Positions 1 to 8,699 of a stretch of 64,000 bases of DNA are shown piece by piece. Under the pieces are notes generated by a model. The model saw only the letters and a list, made by a program, of their open reading frames with translations, did not search any database and was not told where the DNA came from. The position numbers were made by a program, and so were the translations under genes. Position 1 is the first letter of the stretch, and the number at the start of each line of letters is the position of its first letter. The DNA is taken from positions 3,928,501-3,992,500 of the forward strand of contig NZ_PRDL01000001.1 of assembly GCF_015182315.1 (NCBI RefSeq), read 5' to 3'. Source of the stretch: Cellvibrio polysaccharolyticus (GTDB lineage: Bacteria > Pseudomonadota > Gammaproteobacteria > Pseudomonadales > Cellvibrionaceae).

Positions 1-850
1 TTAACACGTCGATGGCTTTGCCATGAATGGCCGAGACACGATCTATCACGCCGTTCAATTCGGCATTGCGCTCAACACCTTCCAGCGCACTGGCGGAGGC
101 ATCCACACAAACCACTTCCGCAGCGCCGGCGACAGCGGCCTGCACGCCCCAGCCACCGATGTAGGAAAACACATCCAGCACGCGCTTGCCTTTAACATAC
201 TGCTGCAACTGCGCACGGTTGACGCGATGATCGTAAAACCAGCCGGTTTTCTGCCCGCCCGCTACCGGCGCCAGGAACCGCGTACCGTTTTCAACCAGCT
301 CAACCTGGTCGGGAATGCTGCCGTAAGCCACTTCTACATATTCCGGCAACTGCTCCAGCGCACGGGCGCTGTGGTCATTGCTGAGTAAAATGCCTTCCGG
401 CTTGAGCACTTGCACCAGCGCCTCAACCACCTGCTCTTTTACCCGCTCCATACCGGCACTGGCGATTTGCACCACCAGATAATCACCAAAACGATCTACC
501 ACCAAACCGGGCAACAGGTCGGAATCGCCGTACACCAGACGGTAATACGGCTGATCAAACGCCAGCGTACGCAAACCCAGCGCCTGCTTGATACGGTGCA
601 CCAGCAAGGATTTATCCAGCGGATATTGCTCATCACGACTGATAACCCGGGCGCAGATCAAACCGGCCGGGTTCATCAGGGCGATGCCAAGACATTTACC
701 ACTGGATGCTTCAATCCGCACCTGCTGACCGGCTTCAAAGTTGCGCAACGGTGACCGCTCCACATCCACTTCATTGCTATAAATCCAGAGATGCCCCAAC
801 TTGAGTCGGCGGTCACACTGGGGTTTGAGAATCAGGGAAGAGAGGGTCAT
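1..850 (-). CDS. Class I SAM-dependent rRNA methyltransferase (RlmI-like), 3' end cut by the window
   Basis: This minus-strand reading frame starts at an ATG at 850 and is still open at base 1, so the C-terminus is missing and 283 codons are visible. The N-terminus (MTLSSLILKPQ) leads into a PUA-like RNA-binding domain. It is followed by a region typical of the RlmI/YccW family of 23S rRNA cytosine-C5 methyltransferases. The SAM-binding start is seen as VLDVFSYIGGWG, then an acidic strand end (VVCVDAS). The family methylates 23S rRNA in the cytoplasm. The exact target base cannot be assigned from this fragment. The gene stands alone, with glutamate dehydrogenase downstream on its right side but read in the same direction. 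Confidence 0.85.
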   Translation of the reverse strand, partial: MTLSSLILKPQCDRRLKLGHLWIYSNEVDVERSPLRNFEAGQQVRIEASSGKCLGIALMNPAGLICARVISRDEQYPLDKSLLVHRIKQALGLRTLAFDQPYYRLVYGDSDLLPGLVVDRFGDYLVVQIASAGMERVKEQVVEALVQVLKPEGILLSNDHSARALEQLPEYVEVAYGSIPDQVELVENGTRFLAPVAGGQKTGWFYDHRVNRAQLQQYVKGKRVLDVFSYIGGWGVQAAVAGAAEVVCVDASASALEGVERNAELNGVIDRVSAIHGKAIDVL

Positions 851-982
851 AGAGAATCCGGTTGGCGGTCAGCTAAAACCGTCATTATAACGGCAAAACA
901 CCGGCGCACCGAGACAACTGCCAGGGCAGGGGCGAAAAAGAAAGAGGAGGAGAGAAAAGAGGGGAAACCGGGCAGCTACCTC

Positions 983-1005
983 GCCCTGGGCACGAGGCCC
1001 CGGGC
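983..1005 (-). terminator. Candidate hairpin downstream of gdhA
   Basis: An inverted repeat of eight bases per arm with one mismatch (983-990 and 998-1005, loop 991-997) lies 22 bases after the gdhA stop on the minus strand. It is very GC-rich. The following minus-strand bases are not a clean T-run, so rho-independent termination is only a possibility. Confidence 0.3.
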
Positions 1006-1027
1006 GGAGTAACTTGCACCGATGTAG

Positions 1028-2374
1028 TTAAACTACACCAAATGCCAGCATCGCTTCAGCAACACGACGGAAGCCAACAATGTTTGCACCCAACACATAA
1101 TTGCCTTTGCTACCGTATTCTTCGGCAGTGTCATAACAATTCTGGTGAATGTTCTGCATGATGACTTTCAGACGCTCTTCGCTGTATTCGAACGACCAGG
1201 AATCACGGCTGGCGTTTTGTTGCATTTCCAGCGCGGAAGTGGCTACACCACCGGCGTTGGCTGCTTTGCCCAGACCGTAAGCAATACCAGCATCCTGGAA
1301 GACTTTGATGGCTTCCGGTGTAGATGGCATGTTCGCCCCTTCACTGACTGCCAACAGGCCATTTTTAACCAGCGTTTGGGCATCGCCGCCATCCAGCTCA
1401 TTCTGCGTTGCGCACGGCAGAGCCAATTCGCAAGGAATGTCCCAAATGTTGCCATTTTCGATGAAAGTAGCACCACCACGCAGTTTGACGTAGTCGCTGA
1501 TGCGCTTGCGCTCAACTTCTTTCAGCTGCTTGACGATCTCCAGATCAATACCGGCAGGATCATAAATCACGCCGTTGGAGTCAGAACAGGCCACAACTTT
1601 GGCACCGTACTGTTGCAGCTTCTCAATAGCGTAAATCGCTACGTTACCGGAACCTGAAACCACGCAGGTTTTGCCTTCCAGGCCAATACCACGGGTTTTC
1701 AGCATTTCTTCCAGGAAGAATACTGCACCGTAACCGGTCGCTTCCTTACGCACCAGTGCGCCACCCCAGGCAGGGCTTTTACCGGTCAAAACACCGGATT
1801 CGTAACGGTTGGTAATACGCTTGTACTGACCGAACATATAACCGATTTCACGAGCGCCTACACCAATGTCACCGGCAGGGACGTCAGTGTGTTCGCCAAT
1901 GTGGCGGTAAAGTTCGAGGATAAAGCTTTGTACGAAACGCATAACTTCAGCGTCTGACTTGCCTTTCGGATCAAAGTCGGAGCCACCTTTACCGCCACCA
2001 ATGGGCAAACCGGTCAAGGCATTCTTGAAGATTTGCTCAAAGCCGAGGAACTTGATGGTTCCCAGGGTTACTGACGGGTGAAAGCGCAGACCGCCTTTGT
2101 AAGGGCCGAGGGCACTGTTGAACTCAACGCGGAAACCGCGGTTGATTTGAACTTCGCCTTTGTCATCTACCCAGGGTACCCGGAAGATGATTTGACGTTC
2201 GGGTTCACAAATACGCTCTATAATTTTGTGATCGGCGTATTCGGGATGCTTTCTCAGAACCGGTTCCAGGGTTTCAATCACTTCTTTCACCGCCTGGTGA
2301 AATTCGTGCTCGCCCTGGTTACGTTTAATAACCTGGTCAAAAATACCGGTTATTCTTTTATGAACATCACTCAT
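1028..2374 (-). CDS. gdhA: NADP-specific glutamate dehydrogenase
   Basis: This 448-residue hexameric-type enzyme interconverts 2-oxoglutarate plus ammonium and glutamate, using NADP(H). Its length matches the E. coli enzyme (447). The substrate-binding signature PIGGGKGGSDFDPKG is intact, followed by PAGDIGVGAREIGYMFGQYK and the dinucleotide-binding GSGNVAIYAIEKL. The reading frame extends five codons further upstream to 2389. The ATG at 2374 was chosen because AGGAG sits six bases before it and the product then starts MSDVHKRIT, as in homologues. It would assimilate the ammonium released by the nitrite reductase encoded at 8.7 kb. That link is inference, since the two loci are separate. Confidence 0.97.
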   Translation of the reverse strand: MSDVHKRITGIFDQVIKRNQGEHEFHQAVKEVIETLEPVLRKHPEYADHKIIERICEPERQIIFRVPWVDDKGEVQINRGFRVEFNSALGPYKGGLRFHPSVTLGTIKFLGFEQIFKNALTGLPIGGGKGGSDFDPKGKSDAEVMRFVQSFILELYRHIGEHTDVPAGDIGVGAREIGYMFGQYKRITNRYESGVLTGKSPAWGGALVRKEATGYGAVFFLEEMLKTRGIGLEGKTCVVSGSGNVAIYAIEKLQQYGAKVVACSDSNGVIYDPAGIDLEIVKQLKEVERKRISDYVKLRGGATFIENGNIWDIPCELALPCATQNELDGGDAQTLVKNGLLAVSEGANMPSTPEAIKVFQDAGIAYGLGKAANAGGVATSALEMQQNASRDSWSFEYSEERLKVIMQNIHQNCYDTAEEYGSKGNYVLGANIVGFRRVAEAMLAFGVV

Positions 2375-2507
2375 TACGGCTCCTGACATTGGCTTGCGCC
2401 AGATTGAGATAGTAGGAATACATTTTCTTCAGCGATACACGATTTTTGTGTTCCAAACTGGTGCAAAAACAGTAAAAATCGTGCACCACCAAAAAAAATG
2501 CGCCCTA

Positions 2508-2960
2508 TTATAACGCAATCGTCAGAGATCCTTGCATAATCGCGACGTGTCCCGGGAAAGAACAGAAGAAAGTATAAGATTCGTCAGCAGACAGTTTGCT
2601 GACCGGAAAAGTTACCGAGGTTGTTTCGCCGCCGCCGATCATTTCAGTGAAGGCAATGACGCGTGCATCATCCGGCTTCAGGTAATGATTATTCAAACCG
2701 GCAGCCATACCTTCCTGAGCGACAGCGCGCACGTCATCACTTTTGGTCAGCACCCAATTGTGCCCCATGACGTTCTTGGCCAGTTTTCCCGTGTGGTTCA
2801 GGTTAACGGTGAAGTTCTCGCAAGACTTGTTAACGGTCACTTCCTTGGTAGCAAATTGCATGGCATCGTTGCTGTCGATGGTGACAGAACAATCATCTGC
2901 CATGGCAAAACCGCCGGCCGAACACAGGGCAACTGCTACACATAATGAACGGATTTTCAT
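2508..2960 (-). CDS. azu: Azurin, periplasmic blue copper protein
   Basis: This 150-residue precursor begins with a Sec signal peptide (MKIRSLCVAVALCSAGGFAMA) and probably matures at ADDCSV. All type-1 copper ligands of azurin are visible: His in GHNWVL, then Cys, His and Met in the C-terminal CSFPGHVAIM stretch. The two cysteines for the N-terminal disulfide (DDC and KSC) are present. The mature length of about 129 residues is standard. Azurin is a soluble periplasmic electron carrier linked to denitrification and stress. The ATG at 2960 was preferred over the 3008 extension because GGAGAG precedes it and the signal peptide then starts correctly. The divergent neighbour is the NO-responsive nnrS-nsrR pair, so shared regulation is possible but not shown. 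Confidence 0.96.
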   Translation of the reverse strand: MKIRSLCVAVALCSAGGFAMADDCSVTIDSNDAMQFATKEVTVNKSCENFTVNLNHTGKLAKNVMGHNWVLTKSDDVRAVAQEGMAAGLNNHYLKPDDARVIAFTEMIGGGETTSVTFPVSKLSADESYTFFCSFPGHVAIMQGSLTIAL

Positions 2961-3253
2961 AAAGCTCTCCAATAGATACAAGGGGTTACAACATTTATTC
3001 TGAAGCATTTTTCAGGCTTCTACTTTGCGCCAGAACAATATCTGGTCAATCAGGTTTTTTTGCACCAAAATTTGGCACGGTAAAACAGGCCATTTTTCAA
3101 TGGCTACAACATACCGGATAGTCAGAGCGGATAACAGAATCAGATACGGTTGCTAACGAAACTTTATTTTCGCTTGCGAAAGCCGACAATTCAGCACCCC
3201 CACCCCACCCCTTATTCGCTTCACATCCTGGCAAAGCGGATAATTTTTATAAC

Positions 3254-3270
3254 ATGCATTCAAAATACAT
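3254..3270. promoter_or_regulatory. NsrR operator in front of nnrS-nsrR
   Basis: The 17-base palindrome ATGCATTCAAAATACAT matches the known gammaproteobacterial NsrR box (ATGYATTTNAAATRCAT) at every fixed position but one. It lies 48 bases before the nnrS start in the azurin/nnrS divergent region. The first gene downstream is a classic NsrR target, and nsrR itself is the second. The expected effect is repression relieved when nitric oxide damages the NsrR iron-sulfur cluster. The rest of 2961-3318 shows AT-rich promoter-like sequence but no other site I can name. Confidence 0.8.
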
Positions 3271-3318
3271 TTTATAAGGTATACACTGCAACAACGCAAG
3301 CCCCGAGAGAATTTTGCT

Positions 3319-4509
3319 ATGTCCGCCTCCCCCCGGTCCGTACTCGCCTCGTATCCATTCCGTCTGTTCTTTCTATTAACCGCCAGTTACGCCATTGCCA
3401 TTATCCTGCTGTGGGCGGGCGTACTTACGGGCCACATTGGGGTACCGGCAGGTTGGTTGCCATTGCATTGGCACAGCCATGAAATGCTCTTTGGTATGAC
3501 CAGTGCCGCCATTGCAGGTTTCATTCTTACCGCGGTTTGTAACTGGACTGGCGCCCCACCACTGAAAAATGGCGGGTTAATTGCTCTCGCCGCGCTCTGG
3601 CTGGCCGGGCGGCTGGTCATGGTGATGGGCGCCGGTTTGCCGCTGGTATGCATTGCCATGGTGGATTTGCTGTTTCTATGGGCACTGGCGATTTTTCTCG
3701 CCCGCCTGCTGTTGCGCTACGGCAACCGTAAAAACCTGATGCTGGCCGGCATCATTGCGCTGCTCGGTGTCGCCAACCTTTTTATGCACATAGGCGCGCT
3801 GCAAGCGGATATTCGCTGGTCGCTTGCCGGAGAAAATCTGGCGCTGGGGATGGTTACCCTGTTAATGGTGGTTATTGGCGGCCGTATTATTCCGGCGTTT
3901 ACCCGCAACTGGCTGCGCATGCACGGCGGCCGCGATGCCGAGGTAAAAACCTGCCCAAAACTGGAGGCGCTCACGCTGGCAACAACCGCCGCGCTGATTC
4001 CCGCCGAACCGCTGGCCACCTGGCTACAGCTTCACTGGCTGGTGCCAACCCTGGCATTGCTGGCGGCATTCACCAACGGCTTTCGGCTTTTCCGCTGGCG
4101 CGGCTGGCTTACCCATCGCGAACCACTGCTCTGGATATTGCACATTGGCTACGCCTGGGTAGCCGCAGCGCTGCTGTTTAAAGGGCTGGCAGGCTTGGGA
4201 TGGGTGCCGGCATCGGCCTGGCAGCATGCGCTGGGCGCCGGCGCCATGGGCACATTGATCCTGGCGGTGATGACCCGGGTTGCCCTGGGTCACACCGGGC
4301 GGCCCATGAAATTACCGCGTTTTGCGGTGTTCATTTACATCGCTATTCTGGTCGCTGCGGTACTGCGCATGGCCACCGCGCTGCAATGGCTGCCGTTCGG
4401 CAGTGGCATCCTGCTATCGGTATTTGCATGGGCGCTTGCTTTTGGTGCCTTTGTCGTTATTTACTGGCCAATTTTATCTCGCCCCAGGGTGGATGGTCGC
4501 CCGGGATAG
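3319..4509 (+). CDS. nnrS: NnrS family membrane protein
   Basis: This 396-residue, very hydrophobic protein has about twelve predicted membrane segments. It opens with the family start YPFRLFFLLTASYA and has a histidine-rich first loop (LPLHWHSHEMLFGM). The later conserved RIIPAFTRNWL stretch and the MTRVALGHTGRP motif are also typical. NnrS is a haem- and copper-containing inner-membrane protein that protects cells from nitrosative stress. Its exact chemistry is unsettled. It sits directly behind an NsrR box and 15 bases ahead of nsrR, so the two genes are probably one NO-induced, autoregulated operon. Confidence 0.93.
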   Translation: MSASPRSVLASYPFRLFFLLTASYAIAIILLWAGVLTGHIGVPAGWLPLHWHSHEMLFGMTSAAIAGFILTAVCNWTGAPPLKNGGLIALAALWLAGRLVMVMGAGLPLVCIAMVDLLFLWALAIFLARLLLRYGNRKNLMLAGIIALLGVANLFMHIGALQADIRWSLAGENLALGMVTLLMVVIGGRIIPAFTRNWLRMHGGRDAEVKTCPKLEALTLATTAALIPAEPLATWLQLHWLVPTLALLAAFTNGFRLFRWRGWLTHREPLLWILHIGYAWVAAALLFKGLAGLGWVPASAWQHALGAGAMGTLILAVMTRVALGHTGRPMKLPRFAVFIYIAILVAAVLRMATALQWLPFGSGILLSVFAWALAFGAFVVIYWPILSRPRVDGRPG

Positions 4510-4524
4510 TTCTGGATATATGGC

Positions 4525-4971
4525 ATGCAAATTACCCGTTACACCGACTACGCAATGCGCCTGATGATGTACCTCGCCACCCACGACCCAAGGCGGGTGA
4601 CCATTGCCGAGGTGGCCGAGTGCTATGACATCTCTCGCAACCACTTGATGAAGGTGGCGCAGCTGTTGAGTAACGAGGGCTATATCACCGGAGTGCGGGG
4701 TAAAAATGGCGGCTTGCATCTGGCACAACCGGCCGCGACATTAAATGTTGGCGAGCTGGTGCGCCTTACCGAACAACACACCACGCTGGTTGATTGCTTT
4801 ACCGGAGGTGCCGGTTGCCTGCTGACACCGGCCTGTCATTTGAAAAAAATATTTGCCGAAGCGCTGGAGAGTTTTTTTATAGCGCTTGATCAATACACCC
4901 TGGCGGATCTGGTCACACCGGAAAATCGCCCGATGCTGGTTCGCCTGCTGGGCAACAGCGAACTTGCCTGA
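4525..4971 (+). CDS. nsrR: Rrf2-family nitric-oxide-sensing repressor NsrR
   Basis: This 148-residue repressor has an N-terminal winged helix (MQITRYTDYAMRLMMYLA, then ISRNHLMKVAQLLSNEGYI with the recognition helix). The effector region carries three cysteines at residues 91, 98 and 104, the pattern that holds the iron-sulfur cluster in NsrR. NO attack on the cluster releases DNA. Identification as NsrR rather than IscR or RsrR rests on the cysteine spacing, on the nnrS neighbour and on the NsrR box at 3254-3270. The gene follows nnrS by 15 bases, consistent with negative autoregulation. Confidence 0.93.
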   Translation: MQITRYTDYAMRLMMYLATHDPRRVTIAEVAECYDISRNHLMKVAQLLSNEGYITGVRGKNGGLHLAQPAATLNVGELVRLTEQHTTLVDCFTGGAGCLLTPACHLKKIFAEALESFFIALDQYTLADLVTPENRPMLVRLLGNSELA

Positions 4972-5001
4972 TTTTTACTAAAAATGAGCGCGCCATAAAA
5001 A

Positions 5002-5027
5002 GCCCGGCATTTGATGAAGCGCCGGGC
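5002..5027 (-). terminator. Rho-independent terminator of the 5041-5502 gene, possibly bidirectional
   Basis: Seven-base GC arms (5002-5008 and 5021-5027) surround a 12-base loop. On the minus strand the hairpin is followed by a run of T, and it lies just after the stop of the lipoprotein gene. It may also end the plus-strand nnrS-nsrR transcript, where the trailing T-run is missing. Confidence 0.7.
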
Positions 5028-5040
5028 ACATCACCAAACA

Positions 5041-5502
5041 TTAGCGCGGTGCGGTTGGCACCGTCAGGGTATTTTCCCGTCCGAAACGTTCAATATCTTC
5101 TGCCGTTGCACCTTCGCGGCACTCGCCCTTCAACCATAGATGGTAGCGCGATACCCGTTGATCCAGAGTGAAAAAACCCGTGCGGCAATAGCCAAGGTTT
5201 TCTACCACATAACCGGTATTTTCCAACAGGCGACGGCTGGTAGTGCGGTTGATTTCAATACCGGCACCCGCTGGCATCGCCCGAGAATTCCCCTGCACTA
5301 CCCGTATATGGCTGGGCACTGCACCATCGGGCAAGCGCAGCCGGTAGGTAAACATTTTGCTGGTGTCCGGTAAAATTTCGGTTTCCAGCGTTTCCTGCAA
5401 ACCGGTTTCGGTGTAATTACGGCCCGGTTGCGAACTGCACGCGGTCATTAACAACAGCCCGACCAACACACTTATTACCGCGATTGAATCCCTGTTATTC
5501 AT
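5041..5502 (-). CDS. Small predicted lipoprotein, unknown function
   Basis: This 153-residue protein has a lipoprotein signal peptide (MNNRDSIAVISVLVGLLLMTACSS), with the lipobox cysteine at about residue 22. The residues after Cys are SS, which predicts outer-membrane sorting. The mature part has two further cysteines (GYCRTG, KGECRE) that could form a disulfide. I do not recognise a family. The frame is open for 40 more codons upstream. The ATG at 5502 was chosen because it places the signal peptide at the N-terminus. The gene is monocistronic, with its own terminator at 5002-5027. Confidence 0.7.
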   Translation of the reverse strand: MNNRDSIAVISVLVGLLLMTACSSQPGRNYTETGLQETLETEILPDTSKMFTYRLRLPDGAVPSHIRVVQGNSRAMPAGAGIEINRTTSRRLLENTGYVVENLGYCRTGFFTLDQRVSRYHLWLKGECREGATAEDIERFGRENTLTVPTAPR

Positions 5503-5707
5503 AGTGAAAGAGAATCCTGCATTCGTAAAATAATCCGTGGAAGCGACCAAAAGCAGGCCGCTCAAGAAAACTGTTAAAGGCGCGCCGCTTTCCGCCGATG
5601 ATAAAGATAATACCCGACGCACAGGTGCGCTCCAGGTTATTGACTAGCGCCTTTATTCATCGGGACCTATTTATCAGCACTGCAGGTTTATCAGGACCGG
5701 AGGGTCA

Positions 5708-5798
5708 GTGCCATTTGTCCGTTAGTTATTAACGGGAACAAGCGTCCTGACACCAAACGCGCATTGTGCTTACCTGACGTTTGTCAGCAGTCTGTAAC
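5708..5798. repeat. Dispersed palindromic element, copy C (core deleted)
   Basis: This stretch aligns with the flanks of the element at 29877-30050. Shared blocks are GTGCC...TGTCCGTT, then CCAAAC..GCATTGTGC, then TTTGTCAGCAG.CTG. The long inverted repeat is nearly gone: only GGGAACAAGCGTCCTGA of the right arm remains. It looks like a copy that lost its core by deletion. It lies in the 5503-5897 gap between the lipoprotein gene and flgT. Confidence 0.6.
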
Positions 5799-5897
5799 CT
5801 TCGGGCTATTGCCTGTAAATACATTATCTTTACAGCGTGTTTCAGGCCATCATAACCTTTGACGACCCAATCAGCTTATATCTTCAGGGAGTGCCAC

Positions 5898-6881
5898 GTG
5901 TCTTTAATTAAAACCCTGCTCGCCAGTGCTTTCATGGCTCTGCTGACACTACCGGCACTGGCGGCAGATACTACAATACCGGAACAGACCCGGGCTATTG
6001 ACCCCGGACACTGCGCCGCAGTTTCCGCATCGCGCTATAAAAAATCGCTGATCATTACCCGCTTTCAACGGGTGCAAGCCGCCAGCAGCAACGCCGGTTA
6101 TTTGCATGATATTGATGACGCGCTGCCGCAATGGCTGCTGGAAGATCTCGCTACACAACAAATTTCGGCACCCGCCAGTTTGATTACTCCGCCGCTGGAA
6201 GACCCGCAAACCAATTCGCCGTTTGAGCTGACTACCGTCACACGTCAGCAAGCGGCCAAACACCGGGCGCAACTGATTATCAGCGGCACCATCAGCGATA
6301 TGTCCATGACGCCGACCAGCGAATACAGCGGCCTTTACACCCGCGTTGTAAATGGCGCCCGCGATACGTTCAACCTTAAAAGTAGCAAAGACAAACGCCA
6401 GCGACTGTTCAGCCTGTATTTACAGCTGCGCGATGGCATCACCGGCGAACTGCTATTTGACAACACCTACCGCACCACCGGCATCTGGCCGGCGCGGCGT
6501 TATGGCGATATCGGCTTTGATTCCACGCGGTTCCGCCAGTCAGATTACGGCGAGCAAGTCTGGCAATTGCTGCAACACGCCCGCGATGAGCTGGTAACCG
6601 CCATTCGCTGCCAACCGCATGTGGCACCGGTCGAATTACGCGAGGGACAGGCGACGCTGGTGGTGCACAGCGGTGCCAACCACGGTTTGCGCAACGGCGA
6701 TATTCTCAACCTCTACCAACTGAGCCAATACCCCATTACCGGCGTTTACCAGCATTACGATGTACGACTCATCCGTCAGGAAATACCGGTGCAACTGGTT
6801 GAGGTTTATCCCTCTCACAGTATCGCCCGCATAGAACAACGTGGCCCGCTGACCGGCCGGTTTGTGGCTATCTCCCCCTGA
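5898..6881 (+). CDS. flgT: FlgT-like flagellar assembly protein
   Basis: This 327-residue exported protein resembles FlgT of Vibrio, a periplasmic part of the H-ring around the flagellar basal body. After a signal peptide (SLIKTLLASAFMALLTLPALAA) come an N-terminal domain, a middle domain beginning near AQLIISGTISDMS, and a small C-terminal beta domain (ATLVVHSGANHGLRNGDILNL). The chosen start is the GTG at 5898, because AGGGAG lies six bases upstream and the signal peptide follows at once. An in-frame upstream ATG (5859) adds 13 unlikely residues. No other flagellar gene lies in this window, so the gene is an orphan here. Confidence 0.75.
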   Translation: MSLIKTLLASAFMALLTLPALAADTTIPEQTRAIDPGHCAAVSASRYKKSLIITRFQRVQAASSNAGYLHDIDDALPQWLLEDLATQQISAPASLITPPLEDPQTNSPFELTTVTRQQAAKHRAQLIISGTISDMSMTPTSEYSGLYTRVVNGARDTFNLKSSKDKRQRLFSLYLQLRDGITGELLFDNTYRTTGIWPARRYGDIGFDSTRFRQSDYGEQVWQLLQHARDELVTAIRCQPHVAPVELREGQATLVVHSGANHGLRNGDILNLYQLSQYPITGVYQHYDVRLIRQEIPVQLVEVYPSHSIARIEQRGPLTGRFVAISP

Positions 6882-7048
6882 TCGCCGTTATCCGACCAGC
6901 CGCTGCCGATTGCCATAGAGAAAATTTATCGCAGGCGCCCGAAAGCACGTTTTAAGCTGCCGGACGCCGGTTCCTGCGCACCAGGGCCACCGGCAGCATT
7001 TAATAACTATAACCAGGGTCGCTGCCCCTTCATCGGACACGTCATACC

Positions 7049-8338
7049 ATGTCAATTGCACAACTCTCGATAACCTTCTTTTTGCAGATGTTCTTCATTT
7101 TGCTCACCTGCCGCACGGTGGGCTGGATAGGCCGAACATACTTTAAACAACCCCAGGTGGTTGGCGAGATGATCGCCGGCGTTATTCTCGGGCCATCGCT
7201 GTTCGGGTATTTTTTACCGGAAATTCAGGCGTACATTTTCCCACCGGAAAACAAAGGCACGCTTTATGTAGGCGCTCAATTAGGCGTTGGCCTGTACATG
7301 TTTCTGGTGGGTCTCGGTTTTAACACCGCACATTTCCGCAGTAACGCGCGTAGCGCCATGGCGGTTTCTGTCTCGGGTATGGCGGTACCTTTTCTGGTCG
7401 CCATCGCCATCACACCCTGGCTGATGACGGTGCCCGGATTGTTCTCCGATAGCGCCACCCGCTTTAACGCCACGCTGTTTATGGGTGCCGCTATCGCCAT
7501 TACCGCCTTCCCAATGCTGGCGCGCATTATTCATGAACGCGGCTTGAGCCATACCCGGCTGGGTACTTTGACGCTCTCCGCCGGTGCCATTGACGATGCC
7601 GCCGCCTGGTGTGTGCTGGCGATTGTTTTGGCCAGCTTCGGTGCCGGCAGTAGTGTTGCTATTGCAGCCATCGGCGGCGGTATTTTATTTGCCGGCTTTA
7701 TGATTTTACTCGGCCCGAAATTGCTGGCTCCGCTGGAGCGTCTCGCCGCCAAAGAACATGCTGAAGGCAAACCACTCAGTTCAACACTGCTCTCTATTGT
7801 GTTGATGCTGTTTATGTTGTCTGCCTGGGTTGCAGACTACATTGGTTTGCATGCGGTGTTCGGCGGCTTCCTGTTAGGCGCCGTCATGCCGCGCGGTGTA
7901 CTGAGCGCCCAGGTAAGGGAAAAACTGGAGCCATTCGCGGTCGTGGTGTTGCTGCCGATGTTCTTCACCTACTCAGGCCTTAACACCCAGCTGACCATGG
8001 TCAACAGTATCGAATTGCTGGCCATCGCCGGTGTGGTTTTGGCGGGTTCTGTTTTAGCCAAATTTGGTGCCTGCTGGGCGGCGGCGCGTTTATGCGGTGA
8101 AGACAATCGCACCGCACTGGGCATTGGCGCACTGATGAATTCCCGTGGTTTGATGGAGCTGATTATTATCAACATCGGCCTGCAAGCCGGGGTGATTGGC
8201 CCTGCACTTTTCTCCATGCTGGTGCTGATGGCCATTGTTACCACGCTGATGGCATCGCCGCTGTTTGAAGCCGTATACGGCAAAAAGGCGCGCGCTTCCG
8301 GCGAGCTGGACGCAGTACCGCAACATTCCAGCAGTTAA
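7049..8338 (+). CDS. CPA2-family cation:proton antiporter
   Basis: This 429-residue protein is predicted to have 12-13 membrane helices. It belongs to the Na+/H+ exchanger fold (monovalent cation:H+ antiporter-2), which trades Na+ or K+ for protons across the inner membrane. The ion-site aspartates are visible in the sixth-helix motif GAIDDAAAW. The early QPQVVGEMIAGVILGPSL and late ALMNSRGLMELI blocks are family hallmarks. There is no C-terminal RCK/TrkA domain, so it is not a full KefB/KefC protein. The ion cannot be read from sequence. It appears monocistronic, with a hairpin 13 bases downstream. Confidence 0.9.
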   Translation: MSIAQLSITFFLQMFFILLTCRTVGWIGRTYFKQPQVVGEMIAGVILGPSLFGYFLPEIQAYIFPPENKGTLYVGAQLGVGLYMFLVGLGFNTAHFRSNARSAMAVSVSGMAVPFLVAIAITPWLMTVPGLFSDSATRFNATLFMGAAIAITAFPMLARIIHERGLSHTRLGTLTLSAGAIDDAAAWCVLAIVLASFGAGSSVAIAAIGGGILFAGFMILLGPKLLAPLERLAAKEHAEGKPLSSTLLSIVLMLFMLSAWVADYIGLHAVFGGFLLGAVMPRGVLSAQVREKLEPFAVVVLLPMFFTYSGLNTQLTMVNSIELLAIAGVVLAGSVLAKFGACWAAARLCGEDNRTALGIGALMNSRGLMELIIINIGLQAGVIGPALFSMLVLMAIVTTLMASPLFEAVYGKKARASGELDAVPQHSSS

Positions 8339-8350
8339 ACCTGCTTTGCT

Positions 8351-8382
8351 TCCCGGTATCTGCCTCTGTGCAGTTACCGGGA
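8351..8382 (+). terminator. Hairpin downstream of the antiporter gene
   Basis: Perfect eight-base arms (TCCCGGTA at 8351-8358 and TACCGGGA at 8375-8382) lie just after the antiporter stop. The T-run is weak (GTCTTCC), so the terminator call is tentative. Confidence 0.45.
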
Positions 8383-8629
8383 GTCTTCCGTAAGATTGTC
8401 TGCCCTTCACGATAACGCGCTGCCGCCCTTCAGTTACGCCGTTCGCCGGTCTCATTGCGATTCAGCAATCTCTTTCCAAAGGCAAAAAATTCTTCCAGCT
8501 TCAATCAGGTGCAAAAACCGCCTGGTCTGCACTGATGTGAAGCGATTCACTGACTGATTTTTCGCTGCAAGGTGCTTTTCTCTGGCGAAACAACCGGCAA
8601 TGCCTTTTAGTTACTGACAAAACCATTTC

Positions 8630-8645
8630 TGGCACACCGCTTGCT
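8630..8645 (+). promoter_or_regulatory. Sigma-54 promoter of the nirBDC operon
   Basis: TGGCACACCGCTTGCT carries both invariant elements of an RpoN promoter: GG at -24 and GC at -12, ten bases apart, in the full TGGCAC-N5-TTGCW context. Transcription should begin near 8656, exactly where the leader hairpin starts. RpoN control would couple nitrite reduction to nitrogen limitation through NtrC. I could not find a convincing NtrC enhancer pair upstream. Confidence 0.8.
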
Positions 8646-8656
8646 AAATACCCTTT

Positions 8657-8677
8657 GTGTCGAACATCACTCGGCAC
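8657..8677 (+). promoter_or_regulatory. 5' leader hairpin, likely NasR (ANTAR) target
   Basis: Seven-base arms GTGTCGA (8657-8663) and TCGGCAC (8671-8677), with one G-U pair, enclose the loop ACATCAC. The hairpin stands at the predicted 5' end of the nirB transcript and 22 bases before a strong terminator. This is the layout of the Klebsiella nasF leader read by NasR. A NasR gene is encoded 6.5 kb downstream in the same cluster. The loop folds as seven bases rather than the AnnGnn hexaloop known for ANTAR targets, so the details are uncertain. Confidence 0.55.
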
Positions 8678-8699
8678 GACAGATTGAGATACCGGCAAT

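Noticed and set aside
23..754. Plus-strand ORFs of 114-121 residues
   Set aside because: They lie antisense to a convincing RlmI-like methyltransferase frame that runs off the window edge.
3030..3060. Possible FNR/Dnr box near the azurin promoter
   Set aside because: Only a loose half-site (TTGAC...) is present; the TTGAT-N4-ATCAA symmetry is missing.
8508..8580. Possible NtrC enhancer sites (GGTGCA and TGCACT halves)
   Set aside because: The spacing does not match the NtrC palindrome, so no site was called.
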